DNA from: Anaeramoeba flamelloides
Lineage: Eukaryota; Metamonada; Anaeramoebidae
DNA: 64,000 bases
Direction: 5' to 3'
NCBI GenBank assembly: GCA_027625915.1
Contig: JANTQA010000036.1
Span: 10,499,001-10,563,000 of the forward strand
The notes beneath the pieces were generated by a model. The model saw only the letters and a program-made list of their open reading frames with translations. It searched no databases and had not been told where the DNA came from. Both the position numbers and the translations under genes were made by a program. Every line of letters begins with the position of its first letter. Within the stretch, counting starts at the first letter, position 1. Positions 35,197 through 47,347 of this stretch are shown one piece after another.

Positions 35197-38100
35197 GACA
35201 AAAAAAGAAATAAAGAGAAAAAATAAAAATTTAGAACAATTTGGAAAACATATTTCTGAAGAATTTTTCTTCTTAAAAAAGAGTGTATTTTTAAAAGACA
35301 AATTTGTTGCTACTATTAAACGTAAAATAGAAAGATTAAAATTTTCTTTCAGCTTTACATAAAATCAAATTGCAAGAATTAAAATAAATTATCAAAAGTC
35401 CCCAATTCGAAAAGGCTAATTATTCATTGAAAGATGGTTTTAAGAATAAAATATTCGAAATTTTACATGATTTATAAATTACAATTTTGGAAAGCTAAAT
35501 GATTATTTTTTTCCATTTATTTTGCAACGAATAGTATACTTAGATGGTTTTATGTTGAAAATTAGTGTGATTGATTAGATTTTTTAAAGTCAGGTTTTAA
35601 CGATAAAAAAAAAAAATAGTGAAGGTTGATCTAAAAACAAGCTACTACAAGGTACCTTGAATCAAAAATTTCTTGAATTGTTCTTTTTATCTTTGGAGAT
35701 CCAGAAGAGCTCTTAAATTTCAAATTTTATGAATTTTAATCTTTTATAGGATTAAGATTACCAATTGTAAGTTGGTTCTGTTTTCCAAACCACAAGCGTT
35801 TTTCTTCAAAGGCTAGTATTGTTTCATTTATTACAGTTGTTTCAATAACCCATGTTGAGGTTATTGTTTTTGTTTTTCAAAATTCTTTATATTATTTTTG
35901 ATCGATATTTTTTGTTTTATTGAATTTGGTTTTTAATAATGAGTTTAATAAACAAGACAGCTCAGTTTAACTCTACTTTGTAATCAAACAATATTTACAA
36001 TAGATCATACTAACAAATCATTTTTCTACAACCTTCAAACTTTAATCACCCTATTTAAGAATTAACTCAAAAGAAATTTAAAGAAAACTTGTCACCAAAA
36101 TCCACAATCACCAAATCTTTCAGTTTGTTGGGAAAAAAAAACAAACAAAAAAGATACCCATTTTCATTTCTTATGAAAAACTTGTTTGTATCTGTCTTTA
36201 TGTTTAAGTGATTTCTTAAATTTGTCAAAGTTTTTTGAATAAAAAATGATTGAAAAAAAATTTCGCTTTATTTTCTTTTTTTACCTTTAGCAATTAGCTT
36301 TAAAATCATCTCTTGTTATTGTTGAAATTTATTTATCTTTTTGTTTCTTTTTTGTAATCTACATCAGGCGAGATAAGAATCCTAAATGAAGAAATATTCC
36401 AGAATCGAAAAAATCGTTATACACATTAAATTTGATATCATTACAATTCTACAAGAGTATTGTGTTAAATCATTTTAAAAATTAAGTTTATATTAAAAAT
36501 TTTGAAAAATGAGAGAAAAACTAGTCTCAAAAAATATCAATTCTCATTGATTACAAATATCTTTGTGTTTTTTATTCAATAAGAAAAAAAATTATTTTTG
36601 AGAGATCTTTTAAAAAAAATTTTAATTTTTCATTATATGTCCCTACGACCCAAAAAACACTAAAAATGAAAAACTGATCAAATACTTTCCATTAAAACAA
36701 TTAAAAAAACTAAATGAAAAAATAAGAATAAATAAAACTTCAATTTAACTTTTTCTTGAAAACATGTTTTGCCAAAATCATTGAATTCACACTTGAAATC
36801 ATGTATATTTTTAGATACACTATCTTGTTTTAACTCATTTACAAAAACAAATTCTAAATTCTGGGAATTTTCTTTTCACAAAAGGGACTAATTTGATCTT
36901 CAAATATTTTTTTTAGTTTTAAATGGTAAAATTAAAAAAAAATTAAACTAACAGATAAACTCTCTGGAAAACCATTCTAATTTAATATATTAACTTATTC
37001 TTTGATTTCAAACTTTTCTCAACCCCAATTTTTCAAAAAAAAATAAAAAAGTGCACAATAATTTCAAAAAATATTTTTGATATTCAAAAGTTGAGAGTGT
37101 TTTTATTCTAAAAAAATTATCACAGTGTTTAATGGAATTAAGTTATAAACTTAATTTCGAAAAATATTAATCAGAAAAAAATAGTGCTTAATTTTATTAA
37201 GGACATATCTTGACGAATGTTAAGTGTTATGTTCAAACTATGCTTCTTTTTCAAAATAAACAACTCTTAGAAAATTGTTATTTTCTTCAACAATTTAAAA
37301 ACCAAAACAATATTTAAACATTTTCAAAACAACAATTAAAAAGAAAAAGTTAAAAAAATAACACTAAAAGTTAGTAAAAAACTATAAAAGTAAACAAGGG
37401 TTATTCAACAAACCTTACTAGAGTTTGAATTATAAATGGGGAAAATTATTGCTTCCTTTTCAATTTCTCTTTTTCAATTGAGTTTTCAAATAAGTAGGTT
37501 GTAATTTGTGGCTAAATACATTTATATATAAAAATTCAAATAGCAAATTTAGTGAAAATTTTTCCAATTTTATAATTCAAATAACAGGAATAAATAACTT
37601 TGAAAAAATCAAGCCAGATCTAAAAAGGTTCAATTGCAGATTAAGTACCAACTTACTAATAAGAAATCCGAGCAAAAGAAATTATCAATTCCTAAATATT
37701 TTAAATTTAATAGTTCTCATGGATCTTAAGAGATAATGAGAATAATTCAACAATATATTGATTCATAATTACCGTGCATTGACTTTATTTTAGATAACAA
37801 TAAGTACAAGAATAGTTTATCCTCAAAGGCGATTGACATAATTACAATAAATATCAATAAAAAACTTTTAAAACATACTTTATTGAAGTACTTGAAAAAA
37901 TAAACGAATATTAAATTATTATCAGGATTTTGAATGAAAATGAAAAAAGAACTAAACTAGAGTAATCAAAATAATACATACATAACAACTAAAATCCCGT
38001 TTCGAAATATAATCTGTGCTTTTCTTCTTCTTTTTCCAAGGCAACACCCTATTATCTACCAAATAGTATACTTAAATTCAAATCACTTTTGTTAGTAAAC

Positions 38101-38224
38101 TCCTTGATATTTTCAGTAGAATTTAAAGTATTAATGAAAAAATGAAAATTTTTCATAATATTCTCTTTTTTTAGGAAATTTTTTATTTTTTTGATATCAA
38201 AATTTTATTAAAAATTAACTCTAT

Positions 38225-38430
38225 TTTTTGAGATAAATTTTCCAATTTAGTCTTTCATTGTTAAATTTTCTATATAAAATAATAGAACCTTAAGAAAACA
38301 ATACCATGTTTAATTAGAGTTTATTGTTGATTTCTTTGATAGGTTGGTTTATAGGCTTTCTATAAAAAAAAACACATTTTTTATTTTGAAACACGTATTA
38401 AACTTTTCTCCATGCTTTATTTTAAAAACA
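38225..38430 (-). repeat. dispersed repeat, inverted partner of 16920-17140
   Basis: The reverse complement matches about 16920-17140 in order, with moderate divergence. The class is unknown. Confidence 0.55.
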
Positions 38431-38596
38431 ATAATCACAAAACTTTAAAAAATGTTAGAAAAAAGAAAGATTAATTTCAAAAACTATTTTTGAACCTTAA
38501 TAAATCTAAATATCCAATTTTTAATCAAGTATATTTATACCATACTTATTCACACCCCCCCCCCGAATGATTGAAAATAGAGTAAATAATAAAATA

Positions 38597-38832
38597 CAGC
38601 CAGTCCCACTTTATATACAATAACTTTTAAGATAATTTACATTTAGTTTCAAATTTAAGACATAAAATTTAACCAAATTTAAGGCACAAAAAAAATCACA
38701 AATTAAGGCAGAAAATTCGGATTCTAGTAAAATAAATTGTAAAAAAAAAATTCCAAAAAATTTTCCTCTATTTGAGATTTTTTTGTACCTTAAATTTGGT
38801 TGAAAGTTTGTACCATGAAAGTGGAACTGGTT
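38597..38832. mobile_element. degenerate MITE of family A, copy 3
   Basis: It begins CAGCCAGTCCCACTT after TA (38595-38596) and ends gtggaactgg. The interior retains aaggcacaaa and attctagtaaaataaattgt as in copies 1 and 2. The right end is altered and the arms are more diverged, so it is older than copies 1 and 2. Confidence 0.75.
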
Positions 38833-39503
38833 AAATATATTGACCTTAAAAATTAGGGCTTCTGGTGTTTTGTCATGTCCCAGAAAATATTTTAATCTTT
38901 CAAAAAAAAAAGGCACGATAAAAAAATGAAAAAATAAATAAAATATATATGATCTTTCAAGATAAAATGTACAAAGGAAAGCAAAATATTATAATTTCCA
39001 GTTGAAAAATGAAATAAACTTTGAAGGTAACATTAACCCAAAGATAATTTATTGGTAATTAAAATAATTTATATTTGAGAAAAAGTATGAATAAGCCAAA
39101 AATATCTTTTTTTTCTATTTTATTTTTAAATTTTAATCTTTTATTACTTATATTTTTTATCTAAATATTGAAGAAAAATCAGCCAAATAGATAAACATAG
39201 GGAAATTTAAATAATAAAAAAATTGTGAATTCTCATCCTAAATGAAAAAAATCTAAAAATTTGTGTTGAAGAATCAATCCAAATAAATAATAATAATGAA
39301 CAACCAATGAATAAGATTTTATATATTATTCGAAATATAGTTTCATTATTTATTTTCTCATTATTTAACGAACAAGAAAATTAAAATTCGTTTTTTTTTT
39401 TCAAACAAAACTTTAGATATTAAAGAACTACTATAACTCGCTGTAGAATATCACCAAGTTACTGTGTTTTTTATTTTATTTCTTAAAATGAAAGGAAAAT
39501 GTC

Positions 39504-39666
39504 TTGAATTTCACTCTCTTCTTTCGAATTCTGGAAAAATTAAAGTTTTTTCCTTGGACACTTCGATTTTATTTTAAAATATTATTTATTTCACAAAAAA
39601 AAACGAAATACTTAAGGAAAAAACTTTAATTTTTCCAGAATTCGAAAGAAGAGTGTAAAATTCAAA
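39504..39666. repeat. strong hairpin, arms about 62 bp
   Basis: The left arm 39504-39565 and right arm 39604-39666 are reverse complements with few mismatches around a loop of about 38 nt. The arm centre is ctttcgaattctggaaaaat. The gaattctgg word links it to foldback family B. It could be a small foldback transposon or, if transcribed, a long RNA hairpin. Confidence 0.8.
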
Positions 39667-40058
39667 GAAAATTTCAAAAAAAAAAAATTATATAAAGATT
39701 ATCTTATAATAAGTTATCTTTTCTTTAGATTTTCTTTCATTTAAAAAAACCAATATTTATAACAAATAAAATATAATTACCCCAGAAAACCGTTTAACTT
39801 TCCGAGAATTTAAAATAATAGCTTAAAATCTTAGAATTTACTATATTCTTACAAATTATTAGTAATATAACTATTTGGTGACACTCTAAGGTACTTTATA
39901 ACATTTCTTTAATTTCTAAAGTTTCGTTTGAAAAAAAAAAAAAAAAAACGAATATTAATTTTCTTTATCATAAATAATAATAATAGAAATAATGTGTCTA
40001 TGTTTTGAATAATTTTGAAGATCTTATGCATTTGTTGTTTATTATTTTTGTTAATTTA

Positions 40059-40254
40059 TAGTCAGTTTCCCTTTTAAGGCACAAACTTTCAACGAAATTT
40101 AAGGCACAAAAAAAATCTCAAATTAAGGCACAAAATTTGAAATTTTTTTTATTACAAATTATTTTCCTAGAATCTGAATTCTGTGCCTTAATTTGAGTTT
40201 TTTTTGTACCTTTAATTTCGTTGAAAGTTTGTACCTTAAACTGGAAACTGACTG
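40059..40254. mobile_element. TA-flanked MITE of family A, copy 4
   Basis: The element is 196 bp with TA at 40057-40058 and 40255-40256, starting tagtcagtttcccttttaag and ending in the matching inverted sequence. The first base differs from the CAGT consensus. Confidence 0.8.
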
Positions 40255-42370
40255 TATTATAATTCTATCATCCATAAAATTCGATTTTTTATGGTATGAC
40301 CAGTCTGGAAGAATCTGATCTATATATGTAATTATTTCTAAGTTATTAAATGATTTTTACAGAAGTTCTGAAATTTTATTTATTTTTTATTTTTATCAGA
40401 ATTATAAGTATACCTGTTTACATTATTTATGAAATTTACTAACTTTAGAAATGGAAGTTGAACTTTCCATTTTAAATATTTTTTATCATTATTTTTTTTA
40501 CTATATTAGAAATAGATAGAAAATTTACAAAACGTTCTATACATTTATATAATTAAAAAAAAAAAACTGATATTATATTTTCTTGAATTTAAAAAATAAA
40601 AGTAAAATCTAAAATTTTACTCATTCTTTTGGATTCTAGAAAACCACCTTTAGCTTTTCACAACTTTTCTGTTTATTTTGATAATCAATACCTTTCTTAA
40701 CAAAAATAATAATAATAACTATAATAAAAAAAAAAATTTGGATTTTCCATTACTCAAAATGATAATGATTGAAAACATTGCATTAACTTTATTCTTTTGA
40801 ATTCTTTAAAGCTATAAGTTTTTTTTTTTTTTTTTTTTTTTCATTATTGATTCTTAATTATTTATTTTCAAATTTAAACAAGAATTGAAAAAGAAAAAAA
40901 AAATTAACACTAGAGTACTTTCCAAAAGGACTTTTTATTAATATTATTAGTATATTTATTAATATTTGTAAATTTTTGACCTTTCCAATGAGAATTATTT
41001 ATTTTTAAGTTGTACCTTAAATTATTTACATTTGTGCCTAATAATGTAAAGTTATCACTTTTCAATTGATATTTTCATCATCATTTTTTTGAAAATGTTA
41101 ACTTTTTTGATATTTATTTAAAACCAAGAATTTTAGATTTCTTTTTGTGTTTATAACTTCTTACCACCATCAAAATTCTTGCCTGATAAAATTTTTCTTC
41201 ATTTTAATAAATCATTCTTGGGTGTTACGGATAAAATTTTAAATATTTCATAACTTTTTATTTATCCAAACATTAACTGAGTTAAAATATTTTTAGGTTC
41301 AATCAAAAATAACAAATCCAAAGAATAATTAACTAATATACATTGATTAGAAATTTACAAATTTTAAATTTTAACTAGTTTTTTAGCTTAAAATCATTTT
41401 TAAAATTTAAAACTATCTTTTTTACTATTTTAAAAATTTTTTATAAATTGTTTATTAATCAAAAGTTTTTTTATAAAAATTTAAATTTAATTTTTTTTCG
41501 AATAGGAATTTATAATCTTTTATAAAGTACCAAGGTTTGTATTAAATTATTATAAGACCATAAAACCCTGTTAATAGAAATGAAAGCAAGTGAAAGAAAA
41601 TAAATGTTGAATTTATCATATATTTTTTCGGAAATGTTGGGAAGACTTTATATATATATATAAATGTGTTTTTTTTTGTTTTCAGAAACCCAAATGGAAA
41701 ATAAAAATATAATCTAATTAACCCCACTTCCTTGAAGAAAAGTTAATGAAAATTTTTCCATTTCCAAAATCAAACCAATTTATTTTTTAAAAAAATACTT
41801 GTAAATAATTCAAAACTTTTTCGTACTACCACCACACATGTCAGAACTCTATTTACGTTTCTTGAAAAAACCTGAAGATCTTAATTTTCAGATTACACAC
41901 AAAGAATGTACCTGTAGTAATTATTTGAATTATTCTTTTTAAACCCACAATTAGGAAATACGAGGAAACAAATAAACAATAACATCAGATTTAAAGCGGA
42001 AACTTGTGTTCCACTTATCCCAATTTAAGATTTATGAGAAAACAATAATCAAATATTGGATGCTTCCAAAATAGGGTCATTTCCCCATTATAGAAAAGTT
42101 ATCAGAAGCTGAAAAATCAAAATTGTTCTGATCTATTTTCTGATATAGAGTAATAATCATGTTGTTTTTTCTCAATTGGGAAAACAAAAAATATTGTTTT
42201 TCAAACCTTTACCGATATCTTAAATTAAAAAAGATGTGTATAAAATAAATCAAAAATATTCAAATAAACGAATTTTTTTTTTCAAATATCCAGTTGATTA
42301 ATAAATATTAATTAAAAAAAAAATTATTTAGCAATTATATATATATATATATAACCATATAGATATATTA

Positions 42371-44848
42371 TTAGTTCTTTTCCCACGCATGGCAAAAGCT
42401 TGCGTCAAAATGCAATTCTTCACAACTGCGCTTTGGAATCTTATTCAACAAACTTGGCTCGGCTGCTGCGTCATGTATACTTTCTGGGTAATTACCCAAA
42501 TGTAGTAATGTGTGGTAAACGTCTCTATTAATAAAATTTTTATGGATATTTTTATCAAGATCTTTCTCCATCCCGTTTAAAAACGGCAAAAGATGTGTCG
42601 GTATAATTATTTGAAATAAAGGGTATTTATGAAGCTTATAAGAACCAACGCCGTGGTTGAAACCCTCTTCTGACACCAACAACAAAATAGTGTTATTATA
42701 TTTTTTCTCGGATGCAAATTCCGACATAAATTGGGAGAAAGATAAATCTAGAGTTTGCAATAACGATTGGTTTTCGTCAAACGATTCATAAAAAAGTGCA
42801 AGAATAAATTTCGAATTGTTCGCAAGGAATTGCTTTTCAAAATTTTGTTGAATATAATTGAAAACATGTCTGTTTCCGTATTCTCCATACAGGCATCGTG
42901 CGTTTTTTAATTTTGGAATATTTTTTTTTGGCTGTAGCCAACAACCATCACAAAAAGGTGTAAATAACTTTTGATCCAAAAATTTTAAATCTGAAATTGG
43001 CGTTTTAAGATTGAATGGGAACGAATTGTTTAAGGAACATTTTTGATCGATAATCGAAGTATAATACCCATAATTTTTATTATAATAATTCCAAACCCAT
43101 TTCTCATGGTTGTGGTTTATGTTTTTGTGTTGCCCACTAAATACCATTTGTTGGTTTTCTTCGACTGATCGCGACGCGGTCCTGTAGCCCTTAAATTTCC
43201 AATCTTTGATTAAATTTTGTGATTTCAAATCGAAGATTGCTTTTTGGGTCTTTGGAAGGTCCTTCTCGAAACTCAATCGGCTAGCTCTGGACAAAAACAA
43301 TAAGACGATGTTGGGTCTCCTTTGTCCTGTTAGCCCATTTTCAATTTTGCTATGCTTGGTTGAATAGCCCCTTTTGATATTGGGCGCCACTGGGTAAACC
43401 TGTACCAATTCGCCAAAATAGCCGATACATTTGAAATAGATCACAATATTTTCTTTCTTTGTTTTTGGGATCCGATATTTTAATTCATTACGCACACGAT
43501 CCAGAACCAAATATTTATCTTTTGATTTGTATTCACGCTTTTCAATTTCTACGTCGCCAACGCATTTTCCAATTGAGAACATTTTCACGTTGTTTTCAAC
43601 AGAAAGAAAAGATTTTGAATCACAGTAATCATTTTTGGAAAAATCTTGTTTCTTCGATGTGGTAATCAAAACCAAAAATAAAGTGATTGTTATAATTAGG
43701 AGTATTAATACAAATAGTGTCATTATCAAAAATTCTCTTTTAATTTTTTGTTTGAATTGTTTTTTTTGTTTTTTGAAGGTTATTATTTGATTAGTTTCCT
43801 TTTCCATGTAATTTTCTGTTTCAAGTTTATCGAATTCTTTGTTTTTGACTTTTTCGAAAAAATGTTCTTTTTCTCTTTCTATTTCGATTTCTGTTCCTTT
43901 TTCTTTTTTTATTTCTTTTTCTTTTTCTCTTTCGATTTCACCGTAAATATCAATTTTGTTCTTATACTCTTTATTAATTGGAAGGTATTTTTCAAAGTAT
44001 AACAAAAGAACAAGAAGAATAATTAAATAGAGTATTTGAAAAGAAAAAGAAAAATTAGTACAAAAGTTTATCATTCCTCGATAAAATAAAAAAAGCGAGA
44101 TTTTGAAAAGAGCTGAAGCCAAAAAATTCTTGAAAAGTAAATAATAACATGATCCAAGCATTTCAATTACAAATGTAAACAGAAATAATTGCAGTTTAAA
44201 TTGGATCGAAGTAAAGAAATTTGCTAAGAAAAGCGTAATTGGGTAATTCAGTAATGCCTTTACAAAAGATATGATACACTGAATTATAATTTTTTGAGAG
44301 CCTTTTTTCGCAAGGGCTCTCCTTAAATTTGGGCTAAGGTGTTTTGTCAAACCGATTTGCACTTGTTTGTTCTGTGTTGCGTTTTTTTGGAAGCAAGATT
44401 TCAAAAAGGTATTAAATACAAATTCTTGAAGAAGAATGGCCATTGAAATTAAGATTGGGTACAACGCAAACCATTTAACGCAATACCTTACATACAAATA
44501 GAGAGAGTGCTCGTATTCGTACCCAATTTGAAAGCTAGTACTAATTTTGGATCCAAAGAAGAGCATTTGCAAAAAGTTTGCAAAAAGAAAAATTGTGACA
44601 ACCAATAAACTTGTTAAGATCATCTCCAGAACATAGTGTCGTGTAATTTGTTTCTGAAATAAAAATTGTTTTTCTTTTAACAGCCATTTGTAAAATAAGA
44701 TCGATGAAAAGGAAATAAGAAGAAAAAAAAATACATAATTCTTCAATTGCGTGTGTGTCCAGAACCATGAGTAAAAAAATGTGAGAAAGGTTTGTAAAAA
44801 AAGCAAATAAGGATAATTTTCAAGTTGTTTGAAGTCACAGTAAAACAT
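42371..44848 (-). CDS. polytopic membrane protein with DUF229/sulfatase-like outer domain, probably catalytically dead
   Basis: A single-exon protein of 825 residues. Residues 1-285 hold about seven or eight hydrophobic segments. A Glu/Lys-rich cytosolic linker follows (about 300-370), then one further membrane span (about 373-396) and a large, probably extracytoplasmic, C-terminal domain (about 400-825). That domain begins its core with RPNIVLLFLSRASRLSFEKD (511-530) and LPKT. It continues with a SGQ turn (571-573), CLYGEYGN (652-659) and NNTILLLVSEEGFNHG (718-733). This is the block order of DUF229/alkaline-phosphatase-superfamily proteins. In that family the core carries metal-binding Asp in IDS.SR, a Thr nucleophile before the (N)....TG turn, and SDHG. 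Here those positions read LSR, V562 and SEEG, so metal binding and catalysis are probably lost. A paired Cys-rich patch (C633, C636, C652) remains. Its substrate or partner is unknown. Confidence 0.75.
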   Translation of the reverse strand: MFYCDFKQLENYPYLLFLQTFLTFFYSWFWTHTQLKNYVFFFLLISFSSILFYKWLLKEKQFLFQKQITRHYVLEMILTSLLVVTIFLFANFLQMLFFGSKISTSFQIGYEYEHSLYLYVRYCVKWFALYPILISMAILLQEFVFNTFLKSCFQKNATQNKQVQIGLTKHLSPNLRRALAKKGSQKIIIQCIISFVKALLNYPITLFLANFFTSIQFKLQLFLFTFVIEMLGSCYYLLFKNFLASALFKISLFLFYRGMINFCTNFSFSFQILYLIILLVLLLYFEKYLPINKEYKNKIDIYGEIEREKEKEIKKEKGTEIEIEREKEHFFEKVKNKEFDKLETENYMEKETNQIITFKKQKKQFKQKIKREFLIMTLFVLILLIITITLFLVLITTSKKQDFSKNDYCDSKSFLSVENNVKMFSIGKCVGDVEIEKREYKSKDKYLVLDRVRNELKYRIPKTKKENIVIYFKCIGYFGELVQVYPVAPNIKRGYSTKHSKIENGLTGQRRPNIVLLFLSRASRLSFEKDLPKTQKAIFDLKSQNLIKDWKFKGYRTASRSVEENQQMVFSGQHKNINHNHEKWVWNYYNKNYGYYTSIIDQKCSLNNSFPFNLKTPISDLKFLDQKLFTPFCDGCWLQPKKNIPKLKNARCLYGEYGNRHVFNYIQQNFEKQFLANNSKFILALFYESFDENQSLLQTLDLSFSQFMSEFASEKKYNNTILLLVSEEGFNHGVGSYKLHKYPLFQIIIPTHLLPFLNGMEKDLDKNIHKNFINRDVYHTLLHLGNYPESIHDAAAEPSLLNKIPKRSCEELHFDASFCHAWEKN

Positions 44849-45137
44849 TTATTTCAGAAAAGCTTCAAAATAAGAAGAAGAGCGAAAAGTGAGATTTTTT
44901 GAAAAAATAAACCATAATTTCTCAATCCAAAATTATTTTGAAAAAACATTTCGAGTTTATTTGAATTCTATTTTGTCTCAGAGACAACATGATCCTTTTA
45001 GGCTTGGTCAAAATACAAAATATTTAAAAGTTCCTTTGTTTGGTTTTCAAGGTCGTGAATTCTTGACTTTAATATTTTAGAGATAAAACCAATAACAGAT
45101 ATTTAGGGTTATGAAAAATTTAAGGAAGTAAGTACAT

Positions 45138-47347
45138 TTTCCCATTTTGAAATATTTTAATTGTATAAACATTACTGAAAAATATTTTTTGAGTGCCACA
45201 AGATATTGAAACTTTGGAACCAAAACACCATTTGCTAGTCTATTTGTGAAAAGAGTCAAAGTAATTCAGAGTTGGATCTTTCATTTTTCAATTTTCGGAA
45301 CATTTTTTTTTGATTCAATTTTTTAGTTTTCTTAAATTTGGTTTTGGATCTAGAGATGTGTTTATACGAAAGATTGAAATTAATCAAACAGTAAATAAAA
45401 AAAATATACCCCAAAAGATGTACATTTGAAACAAATATTTTCTTTTAGAAGATCAAACACGAAAGATCACCATTCCAAATAAATTTGTTGAAATCAAAAA
45501 TGAAAAAAAAAAAAATCTATAAAAGCCTATTTTCAAAGATTGGTTTTCTTTATATTCTTAGTTTTTATGAATACAAACTATTTTTTTCCTTGAATTTCTC
45601 GTCCCATTATTATTTATTATTATTATAAAAAACCTTTTGTAACAAATTTGATTTCAAATATCTTTTCAAATATTTTTATCAAAAAAAGCCAAAAAAAAAG
45701 TACTATTTCAAAAATTAAAATAGAGGTTGAATTCTTGGAATCAAAAAACAGTTACAAAAGATTCAAATCAAAATAATTGAAAAATTCAATAACAAATTTC
45801 AATCAGATTCAGAATTATTTTGGGTTCTCATTTTTAATGGAAAATAAATAATTATAAAATCAAATAAATTGTTCCAATAAACCCTTATTCTCAAGAAGTA
45901 AACTCAATTCCAAAAAATGGGACACAAAAAAAAATTACATTAATAAAAATATACTCCAAAATACATGATACTTGAACATTAAAATAATAAAAGACCCGAA
46001 AATATTTAAACAATACTATTTATATATTTTATAGTAAATTTAAAATTCAATTCGAAAAATAAAAAAAAAAAAAATAAAAAAAGTGTGCCCCTATTTTTTG
46101 GAACACGGTTACCAAAAAAATCCATTTTTATTGAAAGAAAAATTAATAAAAACTATTAATAGATTCAGCTTGTCTTTTGATAACTAAATCTATCGTTTTA
46201 AATATAGAGTTTACTAATTATCTTAGGTTTCCCAACTCAAAGTATTCCATACATTAGTGAAAATTTTAAAAATTCTTCTTGGTTTTTTGGTTACAATTTT
46301 TCAGTTTAGTATCCATAAATTCCCAATTGGATTTAAATTTGTGGAATTGGGTGTCAAGGGTCCAGAACATTACATCCCCGATTTAAGTAAGTTTGAGTTT
46401 TTTTTGAGGTATGTGGTCAAGCTCCATCCTTTTGGAAAATCCATTTCAACTCACTATATTCTGAATTAGCGGGTTGAATTTCCTTTTATTTTTTTGATAA
46501 TATCATTAATAATACATTCAGTATTCACACTTCCATTAATAATAATAAGGTCTGTTTGTAGGCCATGTGTCCTAGCACACCATATCATGATTTTTTTTCA
46601 AAAAATTTTTTTCTCGATAAAAAAAGAATCTTTTTTTTTGATCAGAATGAAAACTTTTAAATTTCATTTTAAAGTGATTTTGAGATTTTCGAAAAGTTTT
46701 GAAAAAAAAAGAAAATTTTTTTTTTATTTGAAAAAAAAGAATCCAAAAAAAATCAAAAAAATTATTGAAAATCAAAAATCAAAAAACAATGAAAAAAAAT
46801 GATAAATAATTAACTTTAAAATTATTTACATTGATTGTTAATATCTAATGTTTCTATTTAAGAGTCAAATATCACTTTTCTTGGAATTAAATTGATTTTG
46901 AAGGTGTGCACCAATTTTTGGAATTGAGTTTATTTGAAAAAATTATCCTATTTTCAGAACCCAACTAGAATTAGATGAATTATTTGAAAATAGGATTTTT
47001 AAATTCATTTTGGAAATTCTTTAGAAATAAACAGTAATTTGTTGAACAAAAATTTTCCAAATAAAATCTTTTTCAGAAAGAATTAAAAATAAAACCAACT
47101 AAAGAATAAGTAATTGTGTAAAATGTTATAGATAAGATCGAGTAGTAAATGATTTTTTTTGATTTTTTTTTGATCAATTTTTTTATTTTTTTGATTTGCG
47201 TTTTTTCATTGGTATGAAAATATCTTAGACTAAGTTATATTCCACTCTAGTATTTATGAAAATTTCAATGTATTTGGCTAAAGAAATGATTTGAAGAATT
47301 CAGTTTCACATAAATGGTGGCACTCAAAAAATGAAAAATGTACTTAC
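45138..47347 (+). repeat. dispersed repeat E, copy split by a transposon
   Basis: Parts 45138-45900 and 46931-47347 align in order with about 12400-13600. The break falls at TA, where copy 1 has an uninterrupted gaatatttcaaaaaatatcc. Confidence 0.75.
45901..46930 (-). mobile_element. decayed Tc1/mariner DNA transposon, 1030 bp
   Basis: The element is flanked by TA (45899-45900 and 46931-46932), with terminal inverted repeats AACTCAATTCCAAAAAWTGG. The minus strand, read across frames between about 46700 and 46150, shows the order of a Tc1-type transposase. It has FHSDQKKRFFF (for the FSDE.rF block with the first Asp), MIW followed by a VMVWG-like site, WIFQKDGA then PHT (FqqDgApPHt block), STNLNPIGNLW (sPDLNPIENLW block) and WNTLSWETL then LVNSI. 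The third acidic residue is Gly in NPIGNLW, and in-frame stops and shifts are present, so it is inactive. The interrupted repeat's empty site lies at 13184-13185. Confidence 0.85.

Larger units (their letters stand above)
35197..42370. other. gene-free, repeat-bearing region
   Basis: About 7.2 kb without supported coding sequence. It contains the inverted repeat copy at about 38225-38430, two MITEs (38597-38832 and 40059-40254), a strong hairpin at 39504-39666 and a C-run at about 38557-38566 (unusual in this AT-rich DNA). A (TA)n run lies near 42337-42353, just before the next gene's stop. A segment at about 37425-37505 resembles about 8785-8855 (gaattataaatgggaaaa and tgtaatttgtgg words). 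Confidence 0.55.

Noticed and set aside
37506-37736. 76-residue plus-strand open frame
   Set aside because: No domain pattern; Asn/Lys/Ile/Phe-rich composition as expected from AT-rich noncoding DNA.
38557-38566. C homopolymer as a regulatory site
   Set aside because: A lone run of about ten C in AT-rich DNA is better explained as a microsatellite or a sequencing/assembly slip.
46257-46469. 70-residue plus-strand open frame
   Set aside because: It is antisense to the Tc1/mariner transposase remnant, whose conserved blocks read on the minus strand.
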